Shown here: piece after piece, positions 62,684-64,000 of the stretch
How the letters are laid out: the number at the start of each line of letters is the position of its first letter
Numbering within the stretch: the stretch's first letter is position 1
Origin: Ectobacillus funiculus
Lineage (GTDB): Bacteria; Bacillota; Bacilli; Bacillales; Bacillaceae_G
Reading direction: 5' to 3' (one strand)
Length of the DNA: 64,000 nucleotides
Assembly: GCF_042429435.1 (NCBI RefSeq)
Contig: NZ_JBHMAF010000017.1
Made by a program: the position numbers and the translations under genes
The notes under the pieces: generated by a model
Told to the model about the DNA's origin: nothing
Database searches by the model: none
What the model saw: the letters and a program-made list of their open reading frames with translations, nothing else

Positions 62684-62811
62684 AAACCGTGGTTTTACAC
62701 CCACAAATATAAATAATCTTTACTATGTAAACACCGCCCACATTGCTTTCCTGCTAATGGCTGCTGCATTCCTGCCCTGACCCGTTCACAGTTTTACAAT
62801 TGGACGATAAA

Positions 62812-62884
62812 CTGAGCTAGCTGGATTTGAACCAACAAACGACAGAGTTAGAATCTGTCCGCCTTACCGCTTGGCTATAGCTCC
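62812..62884 (-). tRNA. tRNA-like gene with amber anticodon CUA (tRNA-Gln-like body)
   Basis: The minus strand folds as a tRNA: D arm GCC-AAGCGGTAA-GGC, anticodon stem ACAGA/TCTGT with loop TTCTAAC (U33, anticodon CTA, A37), T arm GTTGG-TTCAAAT-CCAGC, acceptor GGAGCTA/TAGCTCA with a 1:72 mismatch. The body resembles Bacillus tRNA-Gln. One extra base lies between D and anticodon stems. No CCA encoded. A natural amber suppressor or a decayed tRNA. Confidence 0.65.
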
Positions 62885-62903
62885 ATAATTAGGTGAAATT
62901 GGG

Positions 62904-62938
62904 CAGGAAGAATTACAGGATTCTTTCTGTCCTTTTCT
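62904..62938. terminator. Hairpin downstream of rnpB
   Basis: GGGCAGGAAGAAT pairs with ATTCTTTCTGTCC with two mismatches. T-rich tail on the plus strand; weak on the minus strand. Confidence 0.45.
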
Positions 62939-62949
62939 ATAGGATATAC

Positions 62950-63363
62950 AATCATATCGACCTTCGTAAGCCGTGTTCTGTTCATCCTGTGCTGCAAACG
63001 GATCAAATCCTCGCATAGGATGGAGAATCATCTATCTCGCAGCATAATTGCTACGGTGTCTGTTAGTTCCAATTCCCTTCAGACACTTCCCCTACCATTG
63101 TTTGGGTTTCTCGCTCGCGGGGTTTACCTCGTTCCACCTCCGACGTTTCCATCAGAGCTTCGTCACTGTGGCACTTTCAAGGTAGTCGAACCATATCCTT
63201 ATTGGACTTAGGTTTTTTCCCTGCCGTCAGCCAAATACTTGACTGCCCTGGCTTACGGTTTCGCCAGGCGCGAACACTACAAGCATCTCAGCTTGTGCGA
63301 GCACGGACTTTCCTCACAGGCTCTCTAAAGAGTCTGCGCGATTCTCTCGAGTGCGATATGATT
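62950..63363 (-). ncRNA. rnpB: RNase P RNA (type B)
   Basis: Minus strand: GAGGAAAGTCCGTGCTCGCA near the 5' end, GCTGACGGCAGGGAAAAAACC, AAGTGCCACAGTGACGAAGC, GGTGGAACGAGGTAAACCCC and the 3' ACAGAACACGGCTTACG are the conserved blocks of Bacillus-type RNase P RNA. P1 forms from AATCATATCG and CGATATGATT. The RNA is the ribozyme that matures tRNA 5' ends. Length about 414 nt, close to the 401 nt of B. subtilis. Confidence 0.96.
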
Positions 63364-63693
63364 ATCTATAATATTTCCATAAAAGAAACTTTCACGCAAA
63401 TGCTCTACAGGCTTAGCACTGTGAGAGAACAAGCGACTGTATTGCCTTTTCTTTCGTTTGTATCACCTCTGTGGTACATTCTTATAATAATCTATAAAAC
63501 AAAATTAATAAATGTATAATTTTTTCCAGATTCCCTCGATATTTGCGTTATACCGGCAATCATATATCATATCAACACAAATAGTCACAAGGCAACTAGT
63601 TTTACATCTTATAGTATAACTTCCTATATCGATGTCCTGTCCGACTTTTTTCTTTTCAATCTACCCTTTGATATTCTTCCTAATTCATATATA
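63364..63693. other. Spacer between rnpB and the rRNA operon end
   Basis: AT-rich; it must hold the rnpB promoter on the minus strand (a TATTATAGAT box lies near 63375). ORFs here and across rnpB are not genes. Confidence 0.4.
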
Positions 63694-63733
63694 AAAAACC
63701 TTGTTTTGCATCATGCAAAACAAGGTTTTTTAT
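63694..63733. terminator. rRNA operon terminator
   Basis: AAAAACCTTGTTTTGCA pairs with TGCAAAACAAGGTTTTT, loop TCA, directly after 5S rRNA on the minus strand. Confidence 0.92.
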
Positions 63734-63849
<116 letters not shown>

Positions 63850-63913
63850 CCTATTTAGTTTGAAGGATATTCCTTCAAAACTAGATAACAAACTATGCTC
63901 TGTAATTGTATGA

Positions 63914-64000
63914 TTAAGCCCTCGATCGATTAGTATCTGTCAGCTGCACGTGTCGCCACGCTTACACCTCAGACCTATCAACCTGATCATCTTTCAGGGA
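63914..64000 (-). rRNA. rrl: 23S ribosomal RNA, 3' end (cut by the window)
   Basis: The minus strand ends GCTGACAGATACTAATCGAT CGAGGGCTTAA, the conserved 3' end of Bacillus 23S rRNA. The rest lies beyond 64000. No tRNA cluster lies between 23S and 5S. Confidence 0.96.

Larger units (their letters stand above)
60760..62706 (+). mobile_element. IS200/IS605-like element with omega-RNA, iscB and tnpA
   Basis: Left end directly after GTGA (60756-60759), the stop region of the HAD gene, starting ACTACCACGAACC and folding into a subterminal hairpin. The right end is probably the hairpin GTGG..CCAC at 62689-62705. No inverted terminal repeats and no target duplication, as expected for the single-strand HUH mechanism. 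iscB looks intact; tnpA has an in-frame stop. Confidence 0.8.

Noticed and set aside
62950..63363. ORFs on the plus strand (63020-63211, 63202-63519)
   Set aside because: They lie across the RNase P RNA and its promoter side; the sequence is explained by rnpB.

Overview
The window reads as the chromosome of a low-G+C, endospore-forming Bacillaceae member (Bacillus sensu lato). The evidence is the sporulation protein YtfJ, the Bacillus-type enoyl-ACP reductase FabL, YdbC- and YneR-like small proteins, sigma-A promoters with Bacillus-style Shine-Dalgarno sequences, TTG/GTG starts, a B-type RNase P RNA and a 23S-5S rRNA operon end at the right border. I cannot name the species. No prophage or plasmid backbone is visible; the only clear mobile element is an IS200/IS605-like unit that carries iscB.

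Layout. 0-6.7 kb: ytfJ, a DUF4190-like membrane protein, fabL, a MarR regulator, an L,D-transpeptidase, a MATE exporter and the NHEJ protein Ku. 6.8-12.7 kb: a tRNA-Ala(GGC), then a sugar-catabolic island (two TIM-barrel isomerases and a Gfo/Idh/MocA dehydrogenase) divergent from an AraC regulator with a good cre site between them. 13-16 kb: two frameshifted genes (a phosphotransferase and an Eis-like acetyltransferase). 16-24.5 kb: small and coiled-coil proteins, a CPBP-protease remnant, a holin-like protein, a stand-alone fructose-type EIIC, htpG under a CIRCE operator, two VOC proteins and a second Gfo/Idh protein. 25-35.7 kb: an amino-acid permease, a methyltransferase, an isolated glgC, a TipA-like MerR regulator with its operator, and a MarR-ABC-ABC heterodimeric exporter operon. 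36-45.8 kb: a cobalamin riboswitch feeding bluB, a MEDS-domain histidine kinase, an alpha-glucoside island (PTS EIICB plus a phosphohydrolase-type gene, divergent from malL with twin LacI-type operators), a truncated zinc dehydrogenase and rluF. 46-58.6 kb: a GDPD-like exported enzyme, an erythromycin-esterase-family protein, two divergent zwf paralogs, a large multi-PAS histidine kinase and small proteins of probable spore or envelope function. 59-64 kb: a HAD phosphatase followed at once by an omega-RNA (HEARO)/iscB/tnpA element, then on the minus strand a tRNA-like gene with an amber (CUA) anticodon, rnpB, 5S and 23S.

The most striking feature across the whole window is a dispersed non-coding repeat of about 137 bp, found in about 20 full or partial copies, nearly all intergenic and often head-to-tail. 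It has several internal hairpins with compensatory changes. One copy lies inside the cobalamin riboswitch aptamer in front of bluB, and two begin exactly at stop codons. Together with the intact-looking IscB/omega-RNA module beside a nonsense-mutated TnpA, and the amber-anticodon tRNA, these are the best candidates for unusual biology here.
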